DNA of 64,000 bases, taken from the NCBI RefSeq assembly GCF_000005505.3, contig NC_016131.3, positions 10,995,501-11,059,500 on the forward strand. The letters are read 5' to 3'. Both the position numbers and the translations under genes were made by a program. Source of the DNA: Brachypodium distachyon (lineage: Eukaryota > Streptophyta > Magnoliopsida > Poales > Poaceae). This document shows, piece after piece, positions 48,279 through 59,558 of the stretch. The notes below the pieces were generated by a model. It was not told where the DNA came from. It saw only the letters and a program-made list of their open reading frames with translations, and searched no databases. Position 1 is the stretch's first letter, and each line of letters begins with the position of its first letter.

Positions 48279-48390
48279 CTCCCTCCGATCCTAATTGTTG
48301 TCGAAATATTACATGTATCTAGACGCTTTTTAAGAATATGTACATCTATATTTAGACAAATTTGAGTCAAAAATTTAGGATCAGAGGGAG
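48279..48390. mobile_element. Stowaway MITE just after the DUF538 stop
   Basis: Begins CTCCCTCCGATCCTAATTGT and ends TTTAGGATCAGAGGGAG, flanked by TA (48,277-48,278 and 48,391-48,392). It inserted about 30 bp after the stop codon of the DUF538 pseudogene. Confidence 0.9.
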
Positions 48391-48392
48391 TA

Positions 48393-49185
48393 ATTATTTA
48401 GATGATGCTCCCGCTGCTAGTGCTAGATTATACCAAAACCGATTGTGCTATCAAGGGTGTTCCCAAAGAATTCCGTACATGACTTTGTCTGTATCTTCAA
48501 AATATATTGCTTTTGTTTTTGTGATTGTGACTATTCTATCGATCTGGAAGGTGTCAGGATGCCAAGATGTTCTTGCAGATTATGTTCTTGCAGATTTTTA
48601 ATTCTGAGAGAGTTAACATGAGTTAAGGTCTGATTGTTGGTAAATACATTTTTTTTGGAAGTTGGTAAATACAGCTGATTTGGTGGAATCATCAGTTTCT
48701 AGAACGATGCTGTTTGCAACTTACAAGATAACATAGCGTAAGACCTGAAACTTGCATTGCAGCCCAAATTGGTTCTTTCTTTCATTCTGAAGACGTGTCG
48801 AGTCAGAACAGTATTTTTCTGAGTCAAACAATGAGAATGCATTTCAAAGATTTTTCAGATTTTTTTTAAGTAGAGGATTCTACAACTAGGACAAGTAAAT
48901 TTGTTAAATCAAAATGCATCTCAAAGAGGCTTTCACATTTTCTATATGCCGAAGATTTTAGCTTATGTTCATGAAGTATCAACGTTATGATAAGCAACGT
49001 GGTAGAAGCAAGGGGGATATTGATAACTAGAAATTCTTCTAAACAAATAGGGTCACGACAGCTCCTCATGGATATGATTGATTTATTCCTCTTCTTATTT
49101 CCGTCAAGGTATAACATGAAATATTCTTCAGCTTATTTGGTGAAAGAGTAATGTGATGAAGTTACATAGTACAAGTATATCAATG
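48393..49185. other. Intergenic, likely 3' flanks of DUF538 and GH85 genes
   Basis: AT-rich sequence between two convergent transcription units. No gene or bounded repeat is seen. Confidence 0.5.
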
Positions 49186-52100
49186 TTAAGCAACAACTGG
49201 CACTAAAAAGAACTTTGGACATTCCTCAAGTTCTTGGTTACTGCCATCACACCCACATGCTTGAACGATGAACTTCAGGATAGTGACTTCATCAGGAACC
49301 TGGAGGTCTGACACATAGAAGGCTTCGACACTTGCAACTCCCATAAAACTTCTGGAAGCCTTAGCAATTGAATCTGTAGTCAACTTCTCCACATATATAT
49401 TGTACTTCGTGAATGTTGCTGGATGGCTGGTTTTGAGCTTCCAGCTAATTTTCAGACTTACAAGCTTAGACGCATTACTATTCGACCATGAGATGTGCTC
49501 TCCTTCTATTTCCCATGACTCTAATGGAGGGAAGGGCATGGTTTCATCAATATCTTGAATACTTATGTGGCCTAGTGATGCTTGATAAGCCGACAATATA
49601 TTTGCATCTGCTTCTAAGCTTCCATCTTCCTCTGTTTCTGGATTGATATTGCCAGAAGTTCCCAATGTGCAGACAATGTTGATTCCAGTCATTGTGTAGC
49701 TGGCACAGGATTGGACAGTTGCTTGGTAGAGGACCCAATTTTGGTTATCTAGAGCTCGTGCCTTAACGGATTGAACATATGTGCTGTATATGTGATTCTT
49801 TTTCTTTCTATGGAATGTTGCTATGTTCTCTGCAATAAGAACGGAAGTATTCCCCTTGTTTCTCGATGACAAGTCCAGGGACAATCCTACGACGCAGTTT
49901 GTGTCAGCTTTGACCTGAATCAATCACCAGAAGGAAACCATATAATTTTGCTGAAAGAACAGGGCTTACTAACGCGGAAAAACAGTAATGTGAGAATGGA
50001 CATACTTTTCCTAGTCATGCAGGGATCTGGTGTCAATGTTGGTACCCAAAAACATTTCTACAGTGCATTTCCAAACATGAAATGACTGCTAGATGATCAA
50101 TTGGAAGATAGTTCATGAAATAAAAAATGGAAACCTTTCTCACCGAATAAAACAAATGTAAAGGTCCATCTTCCATGGAAATACTTGCTTCAAAAAGCTG
50201 CTCTGAGAAAATAGTGTTCTGGTTGAGACCTCCTTTGACAGTCACACAACCCCCTCCACTGTACTGCCCATCCTTGAAACTACACATCAATTGGAGAAAA
50301 ATTTGTTACCAATTGGAAAAGACTGTAGAAGCTATAATATTAAATATAGAAGGAAAAAAAAGCTGTCTGATAAAATGCATAATGGAATAAAAAGTTCAAT
50401 TAGCACAAGAAAATAACCAACAGCCAGCCCGCTTGTCCAGAAAAGTACCATGTTTTTTGGAGTCTTAGAGCAAGAGATGGAATGTTCACAAGTATATAAT
50501 GCACCATAATTATATATAATCTTATGGCGAGCTTACTTGATAGATGTTATAAGTGGTGGATGAACTTCATCTCCAGTGTACTTAAGCATAGGCTGATAAA
50601 ACAGGGGTGATCATCACATGTTAATTCAGGGCACTTTAACCGTTTTTAGTAACAAATCATATATATAGAAAGAGAGGAGCAGGAAACAAAATTGTCCTGA
50701 TCTTGAGCATATCAGTCAGGTAGGAACTTTCGAACCACGCAAGACAGCATGTTCTGGTGCTTCTCAGATACAGCAGTTTGTGTCAACTGTCAAGGTGCAT
50801 AGAGTATATGAACAATGTTACACGGGTTGGGAAGTGCACTGAGCTGTGTCTCCCTTTTTCGCCCCCCCCCCTCCCCACCCCTCCTCTTTCTTCCTTTCTG
50901 GCTTGTGGCTGTAATCAACTTTTCTCCTATCTAATGCAATACAGCGAGATGGAAAGCTTTCGCGTTTTCTTGAAAAATGAACAATATTACGCAGAAGACA
51001 TGATCCAACAGGACCTGTTGTTGGCAGCATAATACCTGAAAACTTTGGCAAGAAATATTGTTCCATGGATCTCTGGAGACTTGTAGACCCTCGGAAGATA
51101 CCTGATAACCACGACCCTGGGTGAAACCATAAGTTTAAATGTCATATAAAGAGCTTCCGACATTTGTATAAATAAACTGCAACTTCGAAGAGATGGTGTG
51201 AAGGAAAAGATTACTATTCATTAGTTATGCTTGGCGTTACCACTATCACATTTCAAATCATTGCATATTGTGCTCATACTAAAGAGATACTGTATTTGGC
51301 AATGCAAAATGTAAGCAAATATCAGAAACATGCTGCTAAACATGCATAATTGAAGATATGAGCAGTCGAGCAGTTTAGTAGTAGTTAGTACTGAACATGT
51401 CGAGGTTTAAATTATTAACTAGATATTTATTTTGAAAAGTTAGCATGGAGAATCATGGCAACGGTATTCCTGGGTTTATTATAGTTTTTTTAAACAGCTT
51501 CAACATCATATGGCATGCCCAAGCTGCACTATCATTATTTAGATTCATGTACATGTATGTATTGAGTTCTGCACCCAATATAACAAGAACAATGCTCATA
51601 CAATTGGTGCCAGTAATAATGACTGGGTATCTACCTGATCGAAATCTGAGTAGAAAGGTAACCGTTTTGGATAGCTCTGAAGAACACCCCATGATTTTTC
51701 AACAAGGTCCCACCAACTGCACCATTTCGTGGTGAATAATTTCAAAGAAGTATATTTGAAGCAAGCTAGCACTATATATTACCGATTTTGTGCACTCTGA
51801 AAGTCCGGTGGTTGCTTAGTTTCATATATCCATCCAGGAGCAAATATGGCAGTTGAGATATCATCTTTTTTAAGTAGATCAAGGGCAACATTTGTCTAGC
51901 AAAACAGATAATTAAGCCGTTAATGCATAATAAATAAGGTCAGAACATTCAACCAGAAAGAAATTAGAAAGGATGATCTACTGCACTATGGTCGTAGTCA
52001 TGCAATGTTGTATATTCGGCGTCTATTAAACTAGAGTATGGTAAGGTAACAAGCCTGGTAAAATATTCGAGAATTAGCATATCCATCTAATTAACCTCAG

Positions 52101-53726
52101 TATATGCAAGACAAATGTTGAGTTACAGTCAAATACCTTACTAATATATCCCCACCAAAAAAAACTTACTAATATAGGTGTCAGTTTCGAAGCAGAGTAC
52201 TGATCGAAAGGCATGCTATATTTTGCATTAAAACTGCAAGTGTATTTTTTCTTGGTAATAATTGACCATCATGTGTTGGCCAAAAAAAAAGGGGTGTTTT
52301 CACATACATTCCATTGCCCACCACCATAACTATTTCGGCCGAAAACATCAATACCCATGTACACATCATACTTCCTTTCACCAGCAACTGCAGCGGAATC
52401 TTGTGGATAGTTTTCCTAGGAAAATCATCCCAATTTTATCAGGTCATTATTTAAATAAAATTGCAGGGGACCAAAAGCAAATAAGAGGGTGGTTACCTTC
52501 CAAGTATAATTGACAAATAAACCATCACACAAATCAAAGAATGGTTTGTTATACTCATTGAGCTTATTCTGCCAGTTGAGGTGGCCATTCACGGTGACTG
52601 CATCATACCTGTAGAGGCAAGTCAAAGACACCAAATAGTCCATCAAACAAGCTTCATAACTAAAATCAACATCATGCTTACCACACGATAGGAAATACCA
52701 TATGACTAAAGATCCAGGAACAGCAGCATGCATTCTGTCGGTTAGATGATTGACAAACTCTTTCAAGTTATCGATGAACTGAATGTCGAGTTTAACCTCA
52801 ATATTGATCTGAAAGATAATTCAGTATCAGCAACAGGTATATTGCGAAGAACGGCAACATGAGAAAAAAAATCTCCTGACCGAACAAATTACACCACCGT
52901 CTTTCTCGAATGCCGTTTGCATAGAGATCATGTTGTTAAAAAGTGCATTAACTTTTCATTAAGAAGTACCATATTACTTTAGTACCCAAAATTACAAGAT
53001 AGCGTGAAAAGGATTACCAGCCAGCCATCAAAGCCTAAGGTAGCAGCCAGCTCTTGGAGCCTCTCAGCATACATCTGCGCAGAATCCTGTGTTGCAAACA
53101 TTTCTCTGCAGATTTCTGCACCTTTATCCCACTCTGCGATGAACGTTCCCAAAACCTTCCCTCAAAATCCGGCAAATTAGCAAAATTACACGTCAACTCG
53201 AGCAAAGTCAAGAAGCAGGAAGAAGGCAACATCTTGGGTGGATGAAAGAAAATGAAGGTGGGCGCACCTTGACGCCGTGGAGGTGCGCGGTGTTGGTCCA
53301 ACATGGCGGCGGAAGAGTGACCAGGTAGTGGGAGAAGTAGACGAAGATATCCATGAGGTGCCAATGCCAGAGCGCGTAGGCATCGGGGTTGGCTCCGCCC
53401 TGCGGCGCCGCGTCGTCGCGGTATCCGCCCTGCATGTCGTGGCACACCAGGACGCGCCGCCGCGGGGGGAGAGGAGCCCCTGGGGAGGGGAGCGGTGTGG
53501 AGGCGCGGTTGAAGGGGAGGTGGAAGTTGGAGGCATCGGAGAGGTACGAGCGAGAGGCAAGCGCAGCGAGCTCGGTGATGGGGTAGGAGATGGGAGGCGC
53601 CGGCTTGGAAGCATCGAACGGAGGCTCCCAAGGACGCCGGTCGTCTTCGGACACGGGACCTTCGTTGTCGGAGGAGGAGATCATGGTGCGGAGGCGCCGT
53701 AGGAAGCGGCGCAGAGTGAAGGGCAT
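49186..53726 (-). CDS. ENGase: Cytosolic endo-beta-N-acetylglucosaminidase (GH85)
   Basis: Eleven exons on the minus strand: 53726-53268, 53155-53018, 52808-52699, 52608-52497, 52415-52308, 51895-51783, 51716-51635, 51116-51036, 50592-50537, 50279-50144, 49914-49186. Every phase closes, giving 707 aa. The enzyme cleaves the chitobiose core of N-glycans, releasing high-mannose glycans with one GlcNAc; in plants it works in the cytosol on misfolded-protein glycans. GH85 hallmarks include VLVCHDMQGGYRDD in exon 1, VLGTFIAEWDKG, GFDGWLINIEV with the catalytic Asn201-x-Glu203 pair, LFVNYTWKENYPQDSAAVAG, VYMGIDVFGRNSYGGGQW, IFAPGWIYETKQPPDF and RWWDLVEKSWG. No signal peptide is visible. The C-terminal 243-codon exon encodes the non-catalytic beta-rich part. 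The start is the first Met before the Arg-rich MPFTLRRFLRRLR; a Met at residue 15 is an alternative. Length agrees with plant relatives of about 680-710 aa. Confidence 0.93.
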
Positions 53727-53771
53727 TAGCTCCGGCGTTGACCGGCGGCGCAGAGAGTTTAGGGCTCATTT

Positions 53772-54175
53772 TTTCTTTTTGAGGGGGTAAAGTTTAGGGC
53801 TCTTTTTTCTTTTCTTTTTTGAGTGGGTAAAGTTTAGGCCTCATTTGGTTGCTCCAAAAATATCCCTCCAGGATCCCGGCCTGTTCCTGGCCGAAATATC
53901 CACGGGCCAATCTCGTCCAGGGGCGTCTGGAAGCCCACGGCCCACCCAACAAGGAAATTTGGGCCCCATCCAGGAGTTTTTCCCGGGGAAACGGTCCACG
54001 TCAACTTGATTTGCTTTGGAGAAGCGTTTCCCTCACCTCCGGCTGCCGTCTTAGCGTTGCGAGGTGGGGGAGCCTCGGTCCTCCTAAAACTATTGTTTGC
54101 ATATTTTAATTGTTTGGCAATCGGCGATGTAATGGCGGAGATTCTGTTTCTTCCTTTGTTGTGGTGGTGTCTCAA
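53772..54175. mobile_element. TIR-type repeat in the upstream region of the GH85 gene
   Basis: Starts with GGCCTCATTTGGTTGCTCC at about 53,836, a wording typical of grass MITE ends, followed by blocks rich in GGCCC/GGGCC. The other end could not be placed. The minus-strand open frame across it is probably non-functional. Confidence 0.3.
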
Positions 54176-54199
54176 CGGGCGTTCCTACGGAGGCAGAGA

Positions 54200-54800
54200 T
54201 TTTTAATCCCCATGGGTTTAGTGCACCCGATGATAAGGGGTGGCCCGATCTTCTCAGAGAGCAACGTGGGTAACTTGTACGATTCTACAAATCTCCCGGT
54301 TGTTCACCCGTCGCGCCGCACGACGAACTTGCAACCCAATGAAAATTCGCAACACCACACACTGCGCAGTAGTCCGCCGACCACAAGCGATTTCGCAATC
54401 TTCCAATTCCCAGCGGAACGACAGATTACGCTCGAATTTTCAGAAAATAAACACTCTATCGAAACCAATACGGTGTAGGTAAAATTCCTGATCGAAATAA
54501 AGAGCAATTATATGCTTTCAGATGAATACTTGGAGCAATTCAACAAAAAAGTTCTGAATAAACTAAAACGTGGTCTAACCCTAACCTTAGGCGTACCCCT
54601 TGTATATATATAGGCGAGGGGCAGCCCAAACATGCAAACGGACTTAGACTCAGACTCAAACTAGATTCGACTCAAACTCATACAACCAGTCCGAATAGGA
54701 CTTGGCTTAAACAAGGACTCGCAGGTCCGGGCACCCCTTAGACGTGTCGGACTCGTCATAGGCTGTCCTGGTGCGCCTCATACTCGTACTCAACTTGTGG
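54200..54800 (-). repeat. Possible LTR (or LTR piece) of a Ty3/gypsy element
   Basis: Lies directly after the gypsy integrase tail read on the minus strand. It contains a TATATATATA box (minus strand, about 54,612-54,601) followed by GGGGTACGCCTAAGGTTAGG. No TG..CA ends or second LTR could be placed, so the limits are approximate. Confidence 0.35.
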
Positions 54801-54808
54801 TGGGCAGA

Positions 54809-55723
54809 TCATTCTTGTCGTTGGCTGCCCTTGCACACAAGTTGTTCTTCTAGCGATTTGTATCCTCCATCTTCATTTGTGGTGCCGCCTGCCTCCCTCT
54901 CCTCCCTCGCGCATATCTTTATGTTGGATAACAACACATGATGATCCTTGCACGCGGCCTCCTCTCCTCCATGCTCCACGGCTGCCTCGGCCTCAAACCT
55001 GATTACACAAAGATACAAAGACTTAGGAAGTATAAAATTCTCATCAATATAAACATTAGGTGCAGATAGGAGTGAGTTCACATTTTGTTCTAATAACTTG
55101 GCACGTGCTCGTGGAATTGGTCCAATGCATAGATCATTGGGTTTATCTTGAACAGCAAGATCATCATTACGCAAAGATGACAAAGGACTAGGGATGCCCT
55201 CATCATCCTCCCCCTCTTCAAAAGGCCTCGACCTCGACGCTCCAAGGTATTCTCCATCATATGGCGTCAAATCAGCAACATTGAACGAATTACTCATGCC
55301 AAACTTGTCGGTTGGAAGATCTATCTTGTAAGCATTATCATTGATCTTGGCAAGCACCTTGTATGATCCATCTCCTCGTGGCGGCAACTTACACTTACGT
55401 TGTTCAGGAAATCTGTCCTTGCGAAAATGAACCCATACCGGATCGTTGGGCTGAAAGAGCACTTCTTTTCGCTTCGTATTGACACGTGAAGCATTGTACT
55501 TGCCATTCTTCTCTTTTGACTCCATTATTAAAACATCATAGCATCTAGTTGGGTGACCATCAAGTAACTCTTGGATATATTTTGGACCCGTGAGAATGGA
55601 TGTATTCATTGGAATTTTGGTTTTCTTGGAGAGTAGGTATAATGCCGGAAAAACTAAAAACATCATTTCCTCTTCTTCTTCCTCCTCATCAGAATCAGAA
55701 ATATCCATTTCCAAATAACTCAT
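54809..55723 (-). pseudogene. Chimeric ORF: HARBI1-like N terminus fused to a Ty3/gypsy integrase tail
   Basis: A continuous 304-codon frame. Residues 1 to about 68 contain DISDSDEEEEEEEMMFLVFP and ALYLLSKKTKIPMNTSILTG followed by ELLDGHPTRCYDVLIM, matching the start of PIF/Harbinger transposases (HARBI1-like nucleases) of grasses. From about residue 72 it changes to KYNASRVNTKRKEVLFQPND, VWVHFRKDRFPEQRKCKLPP, RGDGSYKVLAKINDNAYKID and SFNVADLTPYDGEY, the end of gypsy pol after the integrase core. The last 100 or so residues run into probable LTR sequence. The Harbinger nuclease core (DDE) and the gypsy RT are absent, so neither activity is possible. The fusion probably arose by insertion or recombination. 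Expression is unknown. Confidence 0.7.
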
Positions 55724-55734
55724 AAAGGCCTAAA

Positions 55735-56824
55735 TGACAAAATAGTACACCAATAAGAGGCTAGTATAAGAGCAACCATACCGCAGCAGCATACCAGGAG
55801 CAACACAAGTAGCAATAAAATTAGACAAACATGATAGAAGGAGAGGAACCATACAACAATTATCTATTACTAATATAGGAGATGCAATACAAGCACAGAG
55901 AATGTACTAAAATTGGACAAGTAGAAGGCCAACTAGTTTACACCTAGTTAACAGGAATCGATTCCCAACCATATTTTTCTGCAAGCACTTACACGTAGTA
56001 CTTTAGGAATGTTAAAAAGATCATTTGTTTCATCCAATTTCATGTTCCTAGTGTTAGAAGGCTATCTTGCTTTGCTGCTACATCTGGATATAAAACGATA
56101 AAAAGATCAACACGATGGGCAACACTCTTTGACAGTGTTAGAAAGCTACCAATTTTGTGCAAGCACCTAGATCTACATTTGGATAAGGATAATATAATCT
56201 ATCATATCATGTCTGATTACAAAGAGAGCAAAGGTAGTATAATATAATCCAAGTATACATGCTTGAAATAACCTCCATTCACGTCATTGATCTTATGGGT
56301 AACTACTAACAAATGCAGGTAAAAAAAAATATGTGGGACTAGTACATCTTGCTTGATTGGAGAATATCTGAAGATGTGTGGTGTAGGCAACAGTGGTTGG
56401 ACATTGGTAATCTTTGCCGGTAGAAAAAGAGACAAGTGCAGGATGGGAAGATGTATGTCCTTCTTGCCACCGGAGGAGAGCAAGGGCCTTGGGGATTCGG
56501 TGGCAGAGAGTCCGAGCGGCAGCGTGGTCTCTGGAGAGCTGGTTCCCGTCGACGTTGAAGCCTCGCGTCTGGCAGAGGCGCCGGAAGCCTTGCGTCTCCT
56601 CACCGCCACCTCCTGAGGTTTCGTGTTGCCTCGCCGCCGCCGCTGCCGACGCCCCCTCGGGGTCTCCAGTTGACGGATCCCACCTCGCCTCGCTGCCGCT
56701 GCCGCCTCCTCGGGGTCTCCAGTCGACGGATCCCGCCTCGCCTCGCGCTGGCGGCGGGTTTCTAAGGTTCTCGCACTCCACAGTTGCCCCTCTCCTCGCT
56801 TCTTTCTGATCATGATGAAGAAAT
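55735..56824. other. Transposon flank with a GC-rich block
   Basis: Left part AT-rich with no gene. The GC-rich section (about 56,460-56,760) has a two-copy 53-bp tandem repeat starting CTCGGGGTCTCCAG at 56,656 and 56,709. Open frames on both strands reflect composition. Confidence 0.45.
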
Positions 56825-57001
56825 TTTTCCGGGCCTCCTTAGGTCTGTAACAGTTTCCGTCATTTCGGGCCGAAACCGGGAGAAAAAAGAAATGACAACG
56901 ACGAACCAATCGCGATTTTGAGCTTCGGTGGTATTTTTTGTGGCCTCCGTAATTTACACGGGTATACAGGCCGAAAATGACGATCCAATCAGGCCCCGCT
57001 T
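56825..57001 (-). mobile_element. Terminal region of a TIR-type element (first copy)
   Basis: Read on the minus strand it starts GGGGCCTGATTGGATCGTCA and contains TTTCGGCC, then GAAATGACGG. The same order of words occurs in the copy at 57,625-57,805, in the same orientation. The opposite end of the element was not found. Confidence 0.45.
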
Positions 57002-57624
57002 GGAAGCTTTGCAAAAAATTTCACCCCTAAATGCATACAGGAGTAAATTTCTGGGCACCAATGAAACCGCTGTAATTTAATTTCCATATAATAGTGGTCT
57101 TTGGAATCGACAGAACAACAGAAATTGCGCCCTGGAGAGAAAACGACAGAGCTAGCAAGGGATCGATAAAAGAATCAAAAAGTTTGATGATCATCGCCTG
57201 ATTGCTTGGAGAAGTGCCCGCGCTGCCGCATCATCTCCAGGAGCAGCTTCCTTCGGTGAGTAGGCCTTCTTCTAGCACCAGCCGGAGTTGCGCAGGTCCC
57301 CACGGCGGCAGCAGGCAGGGAGGAGCGTCGGGCGAGGCTCCGACAGACCGGCAAGATGGGATTGAAGGACTGGACGCTAGCCAGGCTCCACCCGACTAAC
57401 CCGCTGGTGGTCGACGGCTCAACGGGTGCACACGGTGTGCGGCGACGGCAGGAGTCACGAGCAGAGGAGAGCCAAACGGAGATGGGGTACCAGACGCCCG
57501 CCGCCTCCTCGTGCCTGCTCGAGTCACCCGCCGACGACGCGAAGATCCCTCTCCGCTCACCGGTGGGCGGCTGCTAGGGTTCTTCCGACAACGGCACCGC
57601 CGTCCGCCCCATCTCTTCCAGGCG
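57002..57624. other. GC-rich block between two related transposon ends
   Basis: Several overlapping open frames on both strands, no recognised domain. The 57,200-57,600 part resembles a gene leader or captured exon, such as often carried by TIR elements. Confidence 0.35.
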
Positions 57625-57805
57625 ATTTTGTTTTCGGGCCTCCTCAGCTCCGTGTTCCTTTCCACGTGTAATGGGATGTTTCTGAGCGTAAAAGAAAACA
57701 GAAACGACGATCCAATCGCGTTTTTCGCCATTCGTCTGGAAAGTTTCCAGGCCCGACTAATACCCTGGTATTGGGCCTGAAAACGACGTTCCAAGCAGGC
57801 CCAAG
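57625..57805 (-). mobile_element. Terminal region of a TIR-type element (second copy)
   Basis: Minus strand begins GGGCCTGCTTGGAACGTCGT followed by TTTCAGGCCC and later GATTGGATCGTCGTTTCTG. It is related to the first copy but more complete. It abuts the truncated end of LINE copy D. Confidence 0.5.
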
Positions 57806-57834
57806 GTAGTGGCAAGCAGCAAGCATAATCTAAC

Positions 57835-59160
57835 CTTTATTGTCCCTCAAGACACATCATGTACCAGCTGAACCATCTTCCAGTCTGAACGAACCATCCA
57901 CACTAAGATTCAGAACTCCATTTGCGGCGGCACCCATTTCTTCTTCTCTTTCACATCAATGGAGGCCCTCGTGGAGATCAGGCCGTTACAACTTGGCATC
58001 ACCTGCTTCCCTTTCAAGAGGTCCACCTGAGGATTTTACTTAATGAGGATTACGAACTCAACATAGCTGGTAAGGAACCTTCTAGAATCTTCCACGGGCT
58101 GGGCTGGTTTCGAGTGAGTCATCTCATTATGCACATGCTAGGCCCTCCATGCAATCATGAGGACAAGAACTCTAGCTAGCTTGATCGGGGAGACGTTCGA
58201 TGAGGCCAAGAAGCCATTCTCTTCTTGGTTCAGCCATTTCCTCAATTTTTAGGAGGTTCCAGTCTTTACTCATGACTTGCCATAAGGCTCGCGCATGCGG
58301 GCAGCGGATGAGGGCATGAAAGGTGTCTTCGTCCTCTTTTGAGCATATAGGACATGAGGAAGGAGTTTAAACCTGTCTCCTACGCAGGCTCATTTGTGTC
58401 GCAAGAGCATCAGTAGCCACTTTCCAAGCAAAAAATGCGGACCTTGTGTGATACGGGAATTTTTCACAGGATTTTCCAAGCAGATATGTCACCGGTTGGG
58501 GTAGTACTCGATGCACACTTTCTGCTATAACCTCCTTCATCTCAAGTTGATAAGCACTTTTGACGCAGTAAATTCCACTCTTTTCTAGGTGCCAGGCCAC
58601 AAAATCCTGCTCATTGTGTTTTGAGGTGCGAATCTTAAGAATCTCTGTCTGACCAATCGGTAAGATGGTCCTTGAGCTTGGTGGTGTCCCAATTTCCTGG
58701 GTGATTTAGGAGGTCAGCCAGCCAATTCAACTGGCTTCTTCCTTTTTGAGTGATTGGACGGAGGGAGCTATCTCTTCGTAGCCTTGGGTCATGCCAGATG
58801 CAGATTTTTGCTCCATTGCCGACTAGCCATATTGCAGCTTTTTTGAATAATTCAAGCCCGTCCACGCCAGGCACTCCATCACTCCTACGGGGCGCAACAT
58901 ACGGCCCTGTCAGTTCGCCAGCCCAGGACCCAGGGACTGCTGGTCGCCTCCAAGTCATGTCCACCATGCGCCTCTTCCTTCTCTGCCCCTGCCTATTTGT
59001 ACCTCTTCTGGTTGCTGTCACAATTGTTGGTCGTGCTCCCCTGTGCCCCTTCTTGCTGCAGATCTTCATTTTTGCTGTTTGTTCTCTAGCCGAGTACCTG
59101 AACCTGAAACTTGCAGAAAACATTAGCCAGTTGCCTGGCGGCCTCTTCATCGGTTCCTTT
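57835..59160 (-). mobile_element. Internally deleted L1-type LINE (copy D)
   Basis: Read leftwards: LFKKAAIWLVGNGAKICIWH, LRPITQKGRSQLNWLADLLN, then QDFVAWHLEKSGIYCVKSAY, then the zf-RVT segment SAFFAWKVATDALATQMSLR with CPICSKEDEDTFHALIRCPH, and the beginning of an RNase H-like domain (LNLSVDGSFRLEDGSAGT, then a stop). The EN and RT core are missing and it is cut off at 57,835 near a TIR-type end. Upstream (to about 59,400) a frame with DMKNWEGDRDCVNVKLQWIQ may be part of ORF1 but is not certain. Confidence 0.75.
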
Positions 59161-59431
59161 GCTGCTCACTGTCCTCCATCTGAGGCTTCTCCGTGTGTCC
59201 TGGAACCTGGTGCATCATCTTTAGCTGCGGTTTCCTGGAAAGAATGGAAACGGTGATCTTCTATTGTTTCCATTCTCCCTGGTGGATTGTAATTTTCCTG
59301 AATCCACTGTAATTTGACATTGACACAGTCACGATCACCTTCCCAATTCTTCATGTCACTCTCTGCCTTCCCAGAACGGCACAAAGCTGGGAAAATCATT
59401 CCAGTATATTCATCAGATGTATCACAAGGTA

Positions 59432-59556
59432 CTTCCTCCGTCCAACAAAGGATGTCTCAATTTTAACTAAATTTGAAATGCATCTATACACTAAGTCATG
59501 TCTAGATACATCCAATTTTTGACCAACTTGAGACATCTTTTGTTGGACGGAGGGAG
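59432..59556. mobile_element. Stowaway MITE
   Basis: Begins CTTCCTCCGTCCAACAAAGGA and ends TCTTTTGTTGGACGGAGGGAG, an inverted repeat of more than 20 bp, flanked by TA (59,430-59,431 and 59,557-59,558). Confidence 0.9.
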
Positions 59557-59558
59557 TA

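Noticed and set aside
53277..53702. Plus-strand 141-codon frame opposite the GH85 first exon
   Set aside because: Shadow of the GC-rich coding exon 1 of the GH85 gene.
54200..55723. A complete Ty3/gypsy retrotransposon
   Set aside because: Only the end of pol is present; no gag, protease, RT or second LTR was found within the window.
58750..59256. Plus-strand open frame of 168 codons with hydrophobic stretches
   Set aside because: It is antisense to LINE copy D, which has recognisable protein motifs on the minus strand.
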